The notes: generated by a model from the sequence alone, not told the origin. A stretch of DNA of 64,000 nt from Candidatus Poseidonia sp. (GCA_030827475.1 JAUREJ010000001.1:61906-125905), one strand, 5' to 3'. Positions 49,638 through 59,108 are shown, numbered from the stretch's first letter. Numbers and translations are program-made.

Positions 49638-52175
49638 ATGTGGGGACTCACCATGTGGTTGGCCCTCGGGTCCGCAGCATGGTTGCTTTGGAAACCAACC
49701 ACCCACGAAACCTCTCCTCGGCTCTCCCTGCTGTTGCATGCGACGTTGGCCTTGCCGTTCGCCACGCTTGCTGCCCTGTTTCTGGTCAACAACACCTCGG
49801 TGCTCCACGTGGCTGCATTCGGCGGGGAGGCGCTTCCGCTCAAGTACCGATTTGCGGCAACGTGGGCTGCCCGCGAAGGCCCCTTGTTGATGTGGATCGG
49901 TTGGATGGCGTTGTTGGCGTGGTGGTGGCGGGGCCCCCTTGCCGGCGAAGCGACGACGGAGGGCAACCAAGCCCAACGCTGGCGACTTCGCAGCATCCAT
50001 TTGATGAGCCTCACCTTGCTTTTGGTAGGGTTTTCGCTCGACCCGTTCAAGGCAACACCGCCGTTCTTCACCGGAGCTGGGTTGAATCCCTTGCTTCAAA
50101 CGGACTTGATGGTGATTCATCCCCCCCTGATCTTCCTCGCCTATTCGTTTTGCTTGCACCTTACTGCCGTTGCGTTCGCCGCTGCTTACACGAATCAAAA
50201 CGATGGGTTGGGCGAACGAATGCTTCGAATCGCCCGACCGGGCCTCTTCGTTGCAACCCTCGGCATCGGCTTGGGTGGGCTGTGGGCTTACCTCATCCTC
50301 GATTGGGGCGGCTATTGGGCATGGGACCCGGTTGAAACCGGCTCGTTCTTGCCCTGGTTGGCCTTGGTGATGCTGGTTCACCTGCGAACACGACCCGGCA
50401 AGGTCGACAGCCGTGTTTGGGTCGGTGCGGGCATCGTGACCGGCATGCTGGCCCTCTTCGCCACAACCGTCACCAGGGCAGGCGGAGTTTGGGCGTCCTC
50501 CGTTCACACCTTCGTAACGTCCGACAGCAGCACGCCCCCGGACGACGTCTTTGGCCGCTTGATGGTGCTGCGGGGCGACGCTGCGGCGACCGAGGTGATG
50601 ACCTATGTCGTTTGGATGTTCATGCTCATCGGGTGCTGGCTTGCTATCGCACGGCGCCCTGCCGACGACAAACCCTTGCCTCGAGCCTCAGCATGGGCGG
50701 CAACATTACCTGCTTGGACGGCAGGAATTGGGAGCCTTTTCCTCACCTCCAGCGACGGGGCTTGGATGGCCTGGACGACCGTGCCCCAGATCGTTTTCGT
50801 GACGGTTCTGGTCGTCCCCTTGTTGCTCGTTCGTCCCTTCGCACCCCCAGCGGAGAAGGACAGAAAGCTTCCGTGGACCTACCACGGATGGTTGCCTCTC
50901 CCCCTCGATGCGGTGTTCCCGTTGGTGGTTTTTGCCTTGACCTCCGACGTGTTCATCACCGCAGCCATGGCGGTCCTTTTCGCCCCACTCTACCGTTCAA
51001 AGGACGCTCTTTCAGCATGGCCTTGGGCCGCAGGTGGCGTGATGTTGGGCCTTGCCTTGGCGTGGTCGCAACTGCTCTCAATCGCTGTTGCGGGCGTCGT
51101 CCTGCTCATGTTCGTCTTGCCCTGGCTTGTCGCACCGCAAAACGACGAACGAAACCCGCTTGATGTTCGGGAACGAAAAGGCCAGCAAATCGTCGCTCTC
51201 TGGTCCAGCGTGATTCTTGTCAGTCTCTATCTGGTCCTGTCGTGGGTGCTGCTCTTAGCGAGCATTGACGCGGTGAATTTTGAGGCCCACGAACTCTACG
51301 GTGCTCCTTTCCTCGCAGGACTGGGCGCTTCCCTCTTCCTCTACGCCCGTCGCCACGACAAAGCTTCGACCAATCTGCTTCTGTTGGCGGGAGCCGGTGC
51401 GCTCTCTGTTGCTGGATTTGTGTTCGCTCCAAATGCGTTCGGAAGCGACTCCGAAACCATGGTATCGGAGCATTTGACGCGTGGGCATCTCGTTTGGATG
51501 ACCTTCCCTTTGCTCGCCTTGGCCACCGCTCCCATCGGCAGAGAAGTTGTGCGGAACGTTCAGACCGCTCGCAAAAAGGGCACCTGGAAACGCATTCCGC
51601 TTGGGGCACACGTGGTCCACTTGGGGCTGCTGCTTCTTCTGCTGGGACATCTGTCCACCACGGTTCTCGTGGACCGAGGGGATGCAGCCCACCGAATTTC
51701 CTTGGTCAAAGACGAGGTCATCATCCATGATGGGTTTGGCTTTGTCTTTGAAGAGCTCGTTTTGGAGAGCGAGAACTTGGAGGTCGGTGACGGCTTCATT
51801 GGTGTTCAAATCGGCATTTTTGCCGTGGAGAATGGCGATGTTGGTGAGCGTATCGGAGAGGTCTTGCCCGGCACCCTCAGGTTTGACAATCAAGGCACGC
51901 CGAGGTCGGAAGTGGACACCCTCACCCGAGCGACCGGCGACTTGGTGTTCATCTTTGACGGAAGTCAAGCGGGCGGCCTCATGGCCAGCGCACAAGGCGG
52001 TTCGTTGTCCGATGTTGAGGTTGTCCGGGTGACGATTTACAACCTCCCACATTCTCATGTTGTTTGGCTTGGTTGGGGCATGATGATGCTCGGTATGCTC
52101 GCCGTTGCTTGGACAGGGATGAAGAGGGACAACGGAATGCAACCCGGTGGCGAATCTCAACACGAAGAAGAATAA
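49638..52175 (+). CDS. ccmF: Cytochrome c-type biogenesis protein CcmF
   Basis: 845 residues from the ATG at 49638 (MWGLTMWLALGSAAWLLW); the track start is a TTG nine codons earlier. The protein has about 15 membrane helices and the haem-handling WWD motif LILDWGGYWAWDPVETGSFLPWLALVMLVHLRTRP (~residues 210-250). REGPLLMWIGWMALLAW and MVIHPPLIFLAYSF supply other conserved residues. The C-terminal ~150 residues after the last helices form an extracellular beta-domain (DEVIIHDGFGFVFEELVLES). CcmF with CcmH attaches haem to apocytochrome c. Other Ccm genes are not present here, so the system is scattered or partial. It indicates a c-type-cytochrome respiratory chain. Confidence 0.92.
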   Translation: MWGLTMWLALGSAAWLLWKPTTHETSPRLSLLLHATLALPFATLAALFLVNNTSVLHVAAFGGEALPLKYRFAATWAAREGPLLMWIGWMALLAWWWRGPLAGEATTEGNQAQRWRLRSIHLMSLTLLLVGFSLDPFKATPPFFTGAGLNPLLQTDLMVIHPPLIFLAYSFCLHLTAVAFAAAYTNQNDGLGERMLRIARPGLFVATLGIGLGGLWAYLILDWGGYWAWDPVETGSFLPWLALVMLVHLRTRPGKVDSRVWVGAGIVTGMLALFATTVTRAGGVWASSVHTFVTSDSSTPPDDVFGRLMVLRGDAAATEVMTYVVWMFMLIGCWLAIARRPADDKPLPRASAWAATLPAWTAGIGSLFLTSSDGAWMAWTTVPQIVFVTVLVVPLLLVRPFAPPAEKDRKLPWTYHGWLPLPLDAVFPLVVFALTSDVFITAAMAVLFAPLYRSKDALSAWPWAAGGVMLGLALAWSQLLSIAVAGVVLLMFVLPWLVAPQNDERNPLDVRERKGQQIVALWSSVILVSLYLVLSWVLLLASIDAVNFEAHELYGAPFLAGLGASLFLYARRHDKASTNLLLLAGAGALSVAGFVFAPNAFGSDSETMVSEHLTRGHLVWMTFPLLALATAPIGREVVRNVQTARKKGTWKRIPLGAHVVHLGLLLLLLGHLSTTVLVDRGDAAHRISLVKDEVIIHDGFGFVFEELVLESENLEVGDGFIGVQIGIFAVENGDVGERIGEVLPGTLRFDNQGTPRSEVDTLTRATGDLVFIFDGSQAGGLMASAQGGSLSDVEVVRVTIYNLPHSHVVWLGWGMMMLGMLAVAWTGMKRDNGMQPGGESQHEEE

Positions 52176-52238
52176 CTCCGGCCAATGGGATTATGAAGGG
52201 GGGGCCGGTCGCCGAATCATCCCCTTGGAGGCAAGGCT

Positions 52239-53105
52239 ATGGAAGAAGGAACAATTGTCCACGTTGATTATGAATTGTACAACGGCGAAAACGGCGACCT
52301 GATCGAGACGACTCGAGAAGCCATCGCCAAGCAGCACGAAACCCACCAAGAAGGGCGCACGTATTCGCCCATGGTTTGCGTTGTCGGAAGCGGCAACCTC
52401 ATCCCCGGATTCGAGGCAGCCCTCGCCGACGCCAAGGCAAACAAGGAAATCGAGGTCGTCATTGAACCCGCAGACGCCTACGGCGAGAAAGACCCGCAAC
52501 AAATCGAGACCATCAGCATTGACAAATTGGTCCGCGCTGTTCAAGACCCCAATTCGCTCTACATCGGAGCCCCCGTCAACATTGGCGGACGTCAGGGTTA
52601 CCTCTCGTACCTGGCTGCCGGCCGTGCTCGAATTGACTACAACCACCCCATGGCCGGGAAGACGCTGAAGTATTCCTTCAAGATCGTCAAGGTCGTTGAG
52701 GGCAAAGAGGAGCAAGTCACGGCCCTCTTGGAGTCCAACACCGGTCACAGCGATTTTGGCGTGAGCTTCGACGGCGACGACCTCAACATCGTTTTGCCCC
52801 AAACCATGCTCTTTGACACCAACGCTGCGATGATGAAGTTCCGGCTTGTTACGGTGATTCGAGATGCAGTTGAGTGCGGTAAGGTCTCGTTCATCGAAGT
52901 TCACGAACCCCGTGGATTTGGCGTGAATGACCATGACCACGACCATGACCACGATCATGACCACGATCATGACCACGATCACGGCGAAGACCTCTCCAAA
53001 CTCTCTGTCGCTGAGTTGAAGGAGCGGTTGAATGCTGCAGGTCTGCCCGTTGGTGGGAAGAAAGCGGACCTCGTCGCTCGCCTTTCAGCCTCAGAAGAAG
53101 AGTGA
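52239..53105 (+). CDS. FKBP/SlyD-type peptidyl-prolyl isomerase with His-Asp tract and SAP domain
   Basis: 288 residues, ATG preceded by a GGAGG site. Residues 1-155 are an FKBP-type isomerase with an insert-in-flap domain as in SlyD (VHVDYELYNGENGDLIETT; VVGSGNLIPGFEAALADAKANKEIEVVIEPADAYGEKDPQQIETI; LKYSFKIVKVV). A second beta-rich segment (~155-230) may be another chaperone domain. A perfect (Asp-His)9 tract at ~231-248 replaces SlyD's metal-binding tail. The last ~38 residues (LSKLSVAELKERLNAAGLPVGGKKADLVARLSA) are a SAP motif, which in other proteins binds DNA or RNA. The combination suggests a folding factor tethered to nucleic acid and able to bind Ni or Zn; the functional reading is inference. 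The gene is in line with, but not clearly linked to, ccmF. Confidence 0.85.
   Translation: MEEGTIVHVDYELYNGENGDLIETTREAIAKQHETHQEGRTYSPMVCVVGSGNLIPGFEAALADAKANKEIEVVIEPADAYGEKDPQQIETISIDKLVRAVQDPNSLYIGAPVNIGGRQGYLSYLAAGRARIDYNHPMAGKTLKYSFKIVKVVEGKEEQVTALLESNTGHSDFGVSFDGDDLNIVLPQTMLFDTNAAMMKFRLVTVIRDAVECGKVSFIEVHEPRGFGVNDHDHDHDHDHDHDHDHDHGEDLSKLSVAELKERLNAAGLPVGGKKADLVARLSASEEE
52929..52982. repeat. Asp-His codon microsatellite (9 units)
   Basis: Nine consecutive GAY-CAY pairs (54 nt) encode the His-Asp tract of the FKBP protein. Codons are mixed (gac/gat, cat/cac), so the amino-acid repeat has outlasted the DNA repeat, arguing for selection on the protein. Confidence 0.9.
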
Positions 53106-53154
53106 ACGGCGCAAAACCGATAGAGAGGCGACCTTTGGTCTGCCTTGCTGAGGG

Positions 53155-54543
53155 GTGACGACAGTGGAAGAAGGCTATCCCTCGCAATCCTTGCACTCCC
53201 CCCCGTTGCCCGACGACGTGTACACCACGGCGGAAAAGGCCGTAATTTGGGCTGCTCTTGCTCTCGCTCTCGGCCTCCTTGCTGGCTTGATGCTTGCGTT
53301 TGACACCGTTTGGACGGAAACCCTACGCCCCATCATTTGGGAGCCGGTGGTCAAAGATGCTGGTGCGGCAGGGGACGCCGGATACACACCGCAAAACACC
53401 GCCATCTACACCCTGAGCATGCTCGGTTCGGTGGTTTTGCTCCAGGCCTTGTTCAGAAAATGGAAACTTCCCTCCGACGAGCGCATGACGCTGGCGCTGA
53501 TCGCTTGGGTCTGCCTTGCTCCGGTGCTTCGCGTGCTCGAGGACGCCGATTTTTTCTCATCATCGCAGGACGTGCTGTTCATTTCTCCCATCATCCACCT
53601 CCACCTCGCCGGCTGGTTGGTGGTCGTTGCCACCGTAAGCCATGTCGTCGCCGGCCGGCTTGACGACCTGACCTCCGATCTTGCTGAAGAGCGAAAGAAA
53701 ACCCTGCTTCTTGGCACCCTTTTTGCGCTCTTGATGGCCCACTGGTGGTGGTTGTACAGACCGGCGTACGCAAGCCATGAAGGACTGGAGTTTGCCGTTG
53801 GAACCTTTGGATTGGCCATCGCATCGGCGGTGTTGGTGGCCACCGTGGTCCAAACCCGAGGCTGGCCGGCACTCACCCGAGGCATGGTGACCTTTGCCAA
53901 CGCCGCCGTGACCCTCGGCTTGGCGCATTGGATTCAATTTGCCCTGACGCCCTGGGCCCAGGAAAGTGGGAGGATGTCCGGCGACATCACCCTTTGGCCA
54001 GCATTGGTGGTGCTGGGCTTACCTGCACTCGTGTGTGTATTCCTGTACCGTGCGGGGAAAGACGACGCCCTACAACTCCGGTTGACCGGCTTCACGCCTG
54101 GCGTGCTGCCGCCCGAAATCGGTATCAAGCAATGGGAGGAAGAAAAAGAGGCCTGGGCTGACCACCCCGTGGAATTCTTGTCAAACAAAGCACTTCTTGC
54201 CCATCCCATGGTGCTCGGCATGGTCTTCGGCCAATTGTGCGACGGGTTTGCCACGATGATGGGCATCGACATGTTCGGATACGGCGAAAAGCACCCGGTA
54301 AGCGACAGCGTCATCCAATTTGGCGGAACCGTCAACGATGCGCTCGGCATTGGTTGGGGCGAGGGGGCCTGGCTTTTCGCCCTCGTCAAGGCCGCCCTCG
54401 TTGGCCTCATCGTCTGGTTGTTCGTCCAGATGCGGGTCGAGCATCGCCAGCAACACTTCCGTTTGCTCATCGTTCTCGCCGTGCTTATCGTTGGTTTAGC
54501 GCCGGGTCTGCGAGACATCGGGCGGTTGATGCTCGGTGTTTGA
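53155..54543 (+). CDS. DUF63 family membrane protein
   Basis: 462 residues from a GTG with GAGGGG upstream. About ten hydrophobic helices (VIWAALALALGLLAGLMLAF; TAIYTLSMLGSVVLLQALF; LFISPIIHLHLAGWLVVVATVSHVV). The blocks PVLRVLEDADFF, AHWIQF and DGFATMMGIDMFGYGEKHPVSDSVIQFGGTVNDALGIGWGEGAWLFALVKAALVGLIVWLF agree with the archaeal DUF63 family, in which the E-K-H-P and D(A)-x-x-T-x-x-G positions are conserved. The function of DUF63 is not known; it is widespread in Euryarchaeota. The second half has a cytoplasmic loop with Arg/Lys and Glu (EEEKEAWADHP). It lies 50 nt after the FKBP gene. Confidence 0.8.
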   Translation: MTTVEEGYPSQSLHSPPLPDDVYTTAEKAVIWAALALALGLLAGLMLAFDTVWTETLRPIIWEPVVKDAGAAGDAGYTPQNTAIYTLSMLGSVVLLQALFRKWKLPSDERMTLALIAWVCLAPVLRVLEDADFFSSSQDVLFISPIIHLHLAGWLVVVATVSHVVAGRLDDLTSDLAEERKKTLLLGTLFALLMAHWWWLYRPAYASHEGLEFAVGTFGLAIASAVLVATVVQTRGWPALTRGMVTFANAAVTLGLAHWIQFALTPWAQESGRMSGDITLWPALVVLGLPALVCVFLYRAGKDDALQLRLTGFTPGVLPPEIGIKQWEEEKEAWADHPVEFLSNKALLAHPMVLGMVFGQLCDGFATMMGIDMFGYGEKHPVSDSVIQFGGTVNDALGIGWGEGAWLFALVKAALVGLIVWLFVQMRVEHRQQHFRLLIVLAVLIVGLAPGLRDIGRLMLGV

Positions 54544-54610
54544 GCGCCGCAACAACGACTTCGCATGGAATTAAGTGCATGCGTGCATTGGGCCGAATGG
54601 AGGGCTGAAG

Positions 54611-56221
54611 ATGGACAGGCTACCCACGAGCATCAACCCTGCCGACCCCGAGTTTGCATCGCGTAAAGCGGCCAACCTCGCCCTGCTCAAGACCTTGAGA
54701 GAGCGGTTGGACGTCGCCTCAAAGGGCGGAGGGGGCAAGTATGTCGAACGGCACCGATCGCGGGGCAAACACTTGGCTCGGGAACGCATTGAACGCATCA
54801 TCGACCCCGGCACGGCGTTTCTCGAATTGTCTCCGCTTGCAGCCTTCGGCCTGTACGACGGGCGAGCGCACTCTGCCGGCATCGTGACGGGCATCGGTAT
54901 GGTTCACGGCCGAGAATGCCTGTTCGTCGCCAACGACGCCACCGTGAAGGGCGGGTCATATTACCCCATGACGGTCAAGAAGCACATTCGAGCCCAAACG
55001 ATTGCTCACGAGAACCACCTGCCATGCATTTACCTCGTTGATTCCGGGGGGGCTTTCTTGCCCATGCAAGACGAAGTGTTTCCCGATATCGGCCATTTTG
55101 GCCGGATTTTCCGAAACCAGGCTCGCATGTCGGGAGACGGTATTCCACAAGTTGCGGCCGTTCTGGGTTCCTGCACGGCGGGTGGCGCCTACGTCCCCGC
55201 CATGTCCGATGAATCCATCATCGTGAAGGGGAACGGAACCATCTTCCTCGCAGGGCCCCCGCTGGTCAAGGCAGCGACCGGCGAAGAGGTCACCGCGGAG
55301 GAGCTCGGCGGCGCAGATGTTCACACCGCTCAGTCCGGTGTGGCCGACCATTTCGCCGAAGACGAGGACGAAGCGTTGCGCATGGTGCGGAACGTCGTGG
55401 AAAACCTCGGACCGGTCTCAAAAGCACCGGCCGCCTTGCAAGAACCGGAAGCACCGGCGCACGATGTTGAGGACTTGCTCGGTCTGATCCCCGAAGACAA
55501 CCGAACACCGGTCGACGTTCGGGAACTCATCGCTCGCGTGGTGGACGGGTCGCGATTCCACGAATTCAAATCCCGTTACGGGACGACCTTGGTGTGCGGT
55601 TTTGCCCACATTCACGGGCACAAAGTGGGCATCGTGGCCAACAACGGTATCCTCTTTTCCGAATCGAGCCAAAAAGGAGCTCATTTCGTTGAATTGTGCG
55701 GACAGCGCGGGGTCCCGCTCGTGTTCCTTCAGAACATCACTGGGTTCATGGTCGGCAAGGACTACGAAGCCGGCGGAATCGCCAAAGACGGCGCAAAACT
55801 GGTCACGGCGGTCTCCTGCGTGAACGTTCCGAAATTCACGGTCATCGTCGGCGGTTCACACGGCGCCGGTAATTACGGCATGTGCGGTCGTGCCTACGAC
55901 CCGCGCTTCCTCTTCATGTGGCCAAACAGCCGAATCTCCGTGATGGGAGGGCCACAGGCTGCCGATGTGTTGGCCACCGTCAAGCAAGACCAAAGGGCCC
56001 GAGAGGGATTGCCGCCTTTGGAGGGTGAAGCGCTGGAAGCGTTCCGTCAACCCATCCTTGACAAATATGAAACCGAAGGAAGTCCATACTATTCGACCGC
56101 CCGACTGTGGGACGACGGCATCATCGACCCCCGAGATACACGGGACGTCTTGGGTTTGTGCCTCGCAGCGGCTCGCAATGCACCTCTGCCCGACCACCGC
56201 TACGGCATTTTCAGAATGTGA
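54611..56221 (+). CDS. mccB: Methylcrotonyl-CoA carboxylase, carboxyltransferase (beta) subunit
   Basis: 536 residues from the ATG at 54611 ([33 protein letters not shown]), with a GAGGG site. The subunit moves CO2 from carboxybiotin to acyl-CoA. The stretch [98 protein letters not shown] is characteristic of methylcrotonyl-CoA carboxylases rather than propionyl- or acetyl-CoA types (which have a different oxyanion loop). The C-terminal half holds [61 protein letters not shown]. It begins the cluster mccB-liuC-mccA-BCCP, which follows the bacterial liuBCD order, with the alpha subunit divided in two. Confidence 0.9.
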   Translation: MDRLPTSINPADPEFASRKAANLALLKTLRERLDVASKGGGGKYVERHRSRGKHLARERIERIIDPGTAFLELSPLAAFGLYDGRAHSAGIVTGIGMVHGRECLFVANDATVKGGSYYPMTVKKHIRAQTIAHENHLPCIYLVDSGGAFLPMQDEVFPDIGHFGRIFRNQARMSGDGIPQVAAVLGSCTAGGAYVPAMSDESIIVKGNGTIFLAGPPLVKAATGEEVTAEELGGADVHTAQSGVADHFAEDEDEALRMVRNVVENLGPVSKAPAALQEPEAPAHDVEDLLGLIPEDNRTPVDVRELIARVVDGSRFHEFKSRYGTTLVCGFAHIHGHKVGIVANNGILFSESSQKGAHFVELCGQRGVPLVFLQNITGFMVGKDYEAGGIAKDGAKLVTAVSCVNVPKFTVIVGGSHGAGNYGMCGRAYDPRFLFMWPNSRISVMGGPQAADVLATVKQDQRAREGLPPLEGEALEAFRQPILDKYETEGSPYYSTARLWDDGIIDPRDTRDVLGLCLAAARNAPLPDHRYGIFRM

Positions 56222-56226
56222 TTTTT

Positions 56227-56252
56227 CAACTGTAGATTTAATTTTTCAATTG
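56227..56252 (-). repeat. Interspersed CAAYTG motif, copy 5 (between mccB and liuC)
   Basis: CAATTG and CAGTTG on the minus strand, 20 nt start to start, centre AATTAAATC. It occupies most of the 42-nt gap between the mccB stop and the liuC start. It lies where a ribosome site would be, so it may affect coupling of the two genes. Confidence 0.6.
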
Positions 56253-56263
56253 AGGTTTTCAAC

Positions 56264-57127
56264 ATGATAACAATGGACACCCCGCCCGAAACCTCGCTGG
56301 TCAGCCTCACCGTCGCCGGCGACCAGGCCCACCTGACCTTGAACCGCCCCGAGAAATTCAACGCCCTCAACGTCGCCATGATCAACGAAATCATCGAGGT
56401 GTTGGCGTGGACGGCTGAGCGAAGCGCCGGGCGTCAAGATGCGCTCTTCGACGCAGCAGGAAACCCCTTTCTCCGAGTGCTGGTGTTACGCGGCGATGGG
56501 AAGCATTTCTGCGCAGGCGCTGACATCAACATGATGCGCGACGCAGGCGCCAACACACCCGAAGAAAACCGTGCGGATTCGGAACGACTCGACCGCCTCT
56601 TCAATGGCCTTTGGGCGCATCCTTGTTTCACCGTCGCCGCCGTTCAAGGCGTCGCACTCGGCGGCGGAGCAGGTTTGGTTGCCTGTTGCGACTATGTCGT
56701 GGGAACGGCCAACCTCCGCCTTGCGCTGTCCGAAGGAAAACTCGGCATCTTGCCTGCGGTCATCGGCCCGTACGTCTACCGTCGCCTTGGCTCCGCTGCC
56801 TTCCGGAGGTTGGCGATGCAAGCCAGCCGAATCGGTGCCGAGGAAGCATTGCGCATCGGCTTCAGCGAGCAGATCGTTGAAACTCAGGATGAACTCGAAC
56901 CTGCGATAGAAGCCATCGTCAACGAGGTGTTGACAACCGGCCCTTCTGCCGTCGCCCTCGCCAAAGAACTCACCTTGGGCTTTGACCGGTGGACGGATTC
57001 GGACGAAGCCCTTCGCCAATGGACCCTTGACTTCACCAGCAGAATGCGTGGCTCAAAAGAAGGCCAAGAGGGGTTGTCCTCGTTTCTTGAGAAACGACCT
57101 GCAAACTGGAAGCCGGCTGACGAATGA
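56264..57127 (+). CDS. liuC: Enoyl-CoA hydratase, probable methylglutaconyl-CoA hydratase
   Basis: 287 residues. LNRPEKFNALNVAMINEI opens the crotonase fold; KHFCAGADINMMRDAG carries the acyl-CoA-binding G-A-D block; GVALGGGAGLVACCDYVVGTANLRLALSEGKLGILPAVIGPYVYRRLG supplies the oxyanion Gly and the catalytic Glu region. Because it lies between the two methylcrotonyl-CoA carboxylase subunits, the likely reaction is hydration of 3-methylglutaconyl-CoA to HMG-CoA in leucine degradation; a general short-chain enoyl-CoA hydratase is the alternative. The insert 'RSAGRQDALFDAAGNPFLRV' is longer than in many crotonases. It overlaps mccA by 4 nt (ATGA). Confidence 0.87.
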   Translation: MITMDTPPETSLVSLTVAGDQAHLTLNRPEKFNALNVAMINEIIEVLAWTAERSAGRQDALFDAAGNPFLRVLVLRGDGKHFCAGADINMMRDAGANTPEENRADSERLDRLFNGLWAHPCFTVAAVQGVALGGGAGLVACCDYVVGTANLRLALSEGKLGILPAVIGPYVYRRLGSAAFRRLAMQASRIGAEEALRIGFSEQIVETQDELEPAIEAIVNEVLTTGPSAVALAKELTLGFDRWTDSDEALRQWTLDFTSRMRGSKEGQEGLSSFLEKRPANWKPADE

Positions 57128-58644
57128 AAGGAGGGATGAGCATCAACGTCTTGGTGGCCAACCGTGGAGAAATCGCTTGTCGTGTTCTCCGCGCCTGCAA
57201 AGAAGCGGGCATCGGCACCGTGGCGGTATGCGCTCCCAACGACGAGGGAAGTCTGTTCACGGAACTTGCCGACCGCGTGGTGGTGTTGCAAGGCGACACC
57301 ATCGCCACAACATATCTCGATCAAGCCCAAATCATTGAGGCGGCCCGGTCAACGGGTGCAACCGCCGTTCATCCGGGATTTGGCTTCCTCTCCGAACGAG
57401 CGGATTTTGCTCGAGCGGTGAGCGAGGCCGGTTTGATTTGGATTGGGCCCTCCCCTGAAGCGATCGAAAAAATGGGCGACAAGATGACGGCGCGCCAGAC
57501 GATGCGAGCGGCGGGCGTACCGGTGATTCCGGGCGAAGAAGTGGAGGAAACCGACGAAACTGACGCCCTCCAGGCTCTTCGGGAAGCCGCCAACCGCGTG
57601 GGGTACCCGCTCTTGCTCAAGGCCTCCAGCGGTGGAGGCGGAAAAGGCATGCGGGCGGTTCATGACCCTGCGGAGTTTGAGCAGGCTGCGTTGGGTGCCC
57701 GACGAGAAGCCGTGGCGGCTTTTGGCGACGGGCGCATTTACATCGAGCGTTTGCTTTCAGGCTCAAAACACGTCGAAATACAGGTGCTTGCCGACAGCCA
57801 CGGACGAACGATCCACCTCGGTGAACGAGAATGCAGTGTCCAACGGCGCCATCAAAAGGTGTTCGAAGAAGCCCCCGGACCAACCATGACCCCTGCGCTT
57901 CGAGAAGCGATGGGGTCTGCAGCGGTGGCAGCAGCCCAAGCCGTTGACTATGTTGGTGCAGGTACGGTTGAGTTTTTGTTGGCTCCAACGGGAGAGTTCT
58001 TCTTTCTGGAGATGAACACCCGCATTCAAGTTGAACACCCGGTCACCGAACTGGTGACCGGCGTTGATATCGTTCGTGAACAACTCCGCATTGCCAAAGG
58101 TGAACCGATGGCCTGCGGTGACCTCATGATACGGGGCCATGCCATCGAGGTGCGGCTCTACGCGGAAGACGCCGCCAACGGCTTCCTCCCTTCCATTGGG
58201 CCGCTGTTGGTCTTCCGCCCCCCCGAAGGCCCCGGTCTTCGATTGGACACGGGCGTGAGGGAGGGCGATGAGGTGACTCCGAATTACGACCCGATGTTGG
58301 CGAAGCTCATCGTGTGGGCTCCATCACGAGAAGAAGCCCTGCAGAAAATGCGACGAGCATTGGACGAGTTCGTCGTCCTCGGCACCACCACCAACATTCG
58401 CTTTTTGCGGGAGTTGTGCGACGTGGCTGAGGTGGTTTCAGGCAACACCACGACCACCACCATCGACGATGTCTGGCCCCACGGTTGGACCCCGCAGGTG
58501 GACGAAACGCTCCTTTCCGCATCGCTCTTGGCCGCATCGGCTGCGGAGTCTCTTGGCCTCAACCGTCAATCAACGCGAGGTGCTTCCGGGGACCTGAGCG
58601 ATGGACTCAACCCCTTCCAAACGATTTCGAGGAGGTTTCCATGA
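57124..58644 (+). CDS. mccA: Biotin carboxylase subunit of methylcrotonyl-CoA carboxylase
   Basis: 506 residues, starting in the ATGA overlap with liuC. The biotin-carboxylase part of an acyl-CoA carboxylase alpha chain: INVLVANRGEIACRVLRACKEAGI at the start, the ATP-grasp glycine loop KASSGGGGKGMRAV (~165-178), HVEIQVLADSHGRTIHLGERECSVQRRHQKVFEEAPGP, and EFFFLEMNTRIQVEHPVTELVTGVDIVREQL with the catalytic Glu/Asn/Arg. Common MCC alpha chains continue with a biotin domain; here the chain ends after ~450 core residues plus a short C-terminal tail, and the biotin carrier is the next gene, overlapping by 4 nt. Carboxylates biotin with bicarbonate and ATP. Confidence 0.92.
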   Translation: MKGGMSINVLVANRGEIACRVLRACKEAGIGTVAVCAPNDEGSLFTELADRVVVLQGDTIATTYLDQAQIIEAARSTGATAVHPGFGFLSERADFARAVSEAGLIWIGPSPEAIEKMGDKMTARQTMRAAGVPVIPGEEVEETDETDALQALREAANRVGYPLLLKASSGGGGKGMRAVHDPAEFEQAALGARREAVAAFGDGRIYIERLLSGSKHVEIQVLADSHGRTIHLGERECSVQRRHQKVFEEAPGPTMTPALREAMGSAAVAAAQAVDYVGAGTVEFLLAPTGEFFFLEMNTRIQVEHPVTELVTGVDIVREQLRIAKGEPMACGDLMIRGHAIEVRLYAEDAANGFLPSIGPLLVFRPPEGPGLRLDTGVREGDEVTPNYDPMLAKLIVWAPSREEALQKMRRALDEFVVLGTTTNIRFLRELCDVAEVVSGNTTTTTIDDVWPHGWTPQVDETLLSASLLAASAAESLGLNRQSTRGASGDLSDGLNPFQTISRRFP

Positions 58645-59108
58645 TGCAACATCGCTATGTTGGCCCAGAAGAACCCGTCGAGGTCAACTTGACCAAACAG
58701 GGCGATGCTTGGACACACGACGGGCATCGCTTGGAACTTCACGGTGAACGCTTGAAAATCACCTTGGCTGACGGGACGGTTCACCTTGCTCACGCTGCGA
58801 AAACAGGCGATGTTTGGTGGGTTCACCTCAACGGCCACACTTTCCGCTGGGAACGGATGGAACCCGGGGCCACCTCAAGCGGGCATGATGGTGGGCTTGC
58901 TGCACCCATGCCCGGCAAAGTGCTGGAGGTGCTGGTTGACGTCGGTCAATCGGTGACCGCAGGCGATGCCCTCATGGTCCTGGAGGCGATGAAAATGGAA
59001 CACCGAATCGTTGCGACGAGCGGCGGCGTGGTCACGGCCGTGCATTTTCAAGCGAACGATCAAGTCGCTCAAGGAGCGGCTCTCCTCAGCATTGAAGAAA
59101 GCAATTGA
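58641..59108 (+). CDS. Biotin carboxyl carrier protein of the acyl-CoA carboxylase
   Basis: 155 residues from the ATG at 58641, overlapping mccA by 4 nt. The N-terminal ~85 residues (HRYVGPEEPVEVNLTKQGDAWTHDGHRLELHGERLKITLADGTVHLAHAAKTGDVWWVHLNGHTFRWE) match the linker/BT region of carboxylases. The C-terminal biotinyl domain LAAPMPGKVLEVLVDVGQSVTAGDALMVLEAMKMEHRIVATSGGVVTAVHFQANDQVAQGAALLSIE has the EAMKMEH motif with the biotinylated lysine. As a free subunit it completes the split MCC alpha chain. The interspersed CAAYTG motif begins in its last codons. Confidence 0.92.
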   Translation: MMQHRYVGPEEPVEVNLTKQGDAWTHDGHRLELHGERLKITLADGTVHLAHAAKTGDVWWVHLNGHTFRWERMEPGATSSGHDGGLAAPMPGKVLEVLVDVGQSVTAGDALMVLEAMKMEHRIVATSGGVVTAVHFQANDQVAQGAALLSIEESN

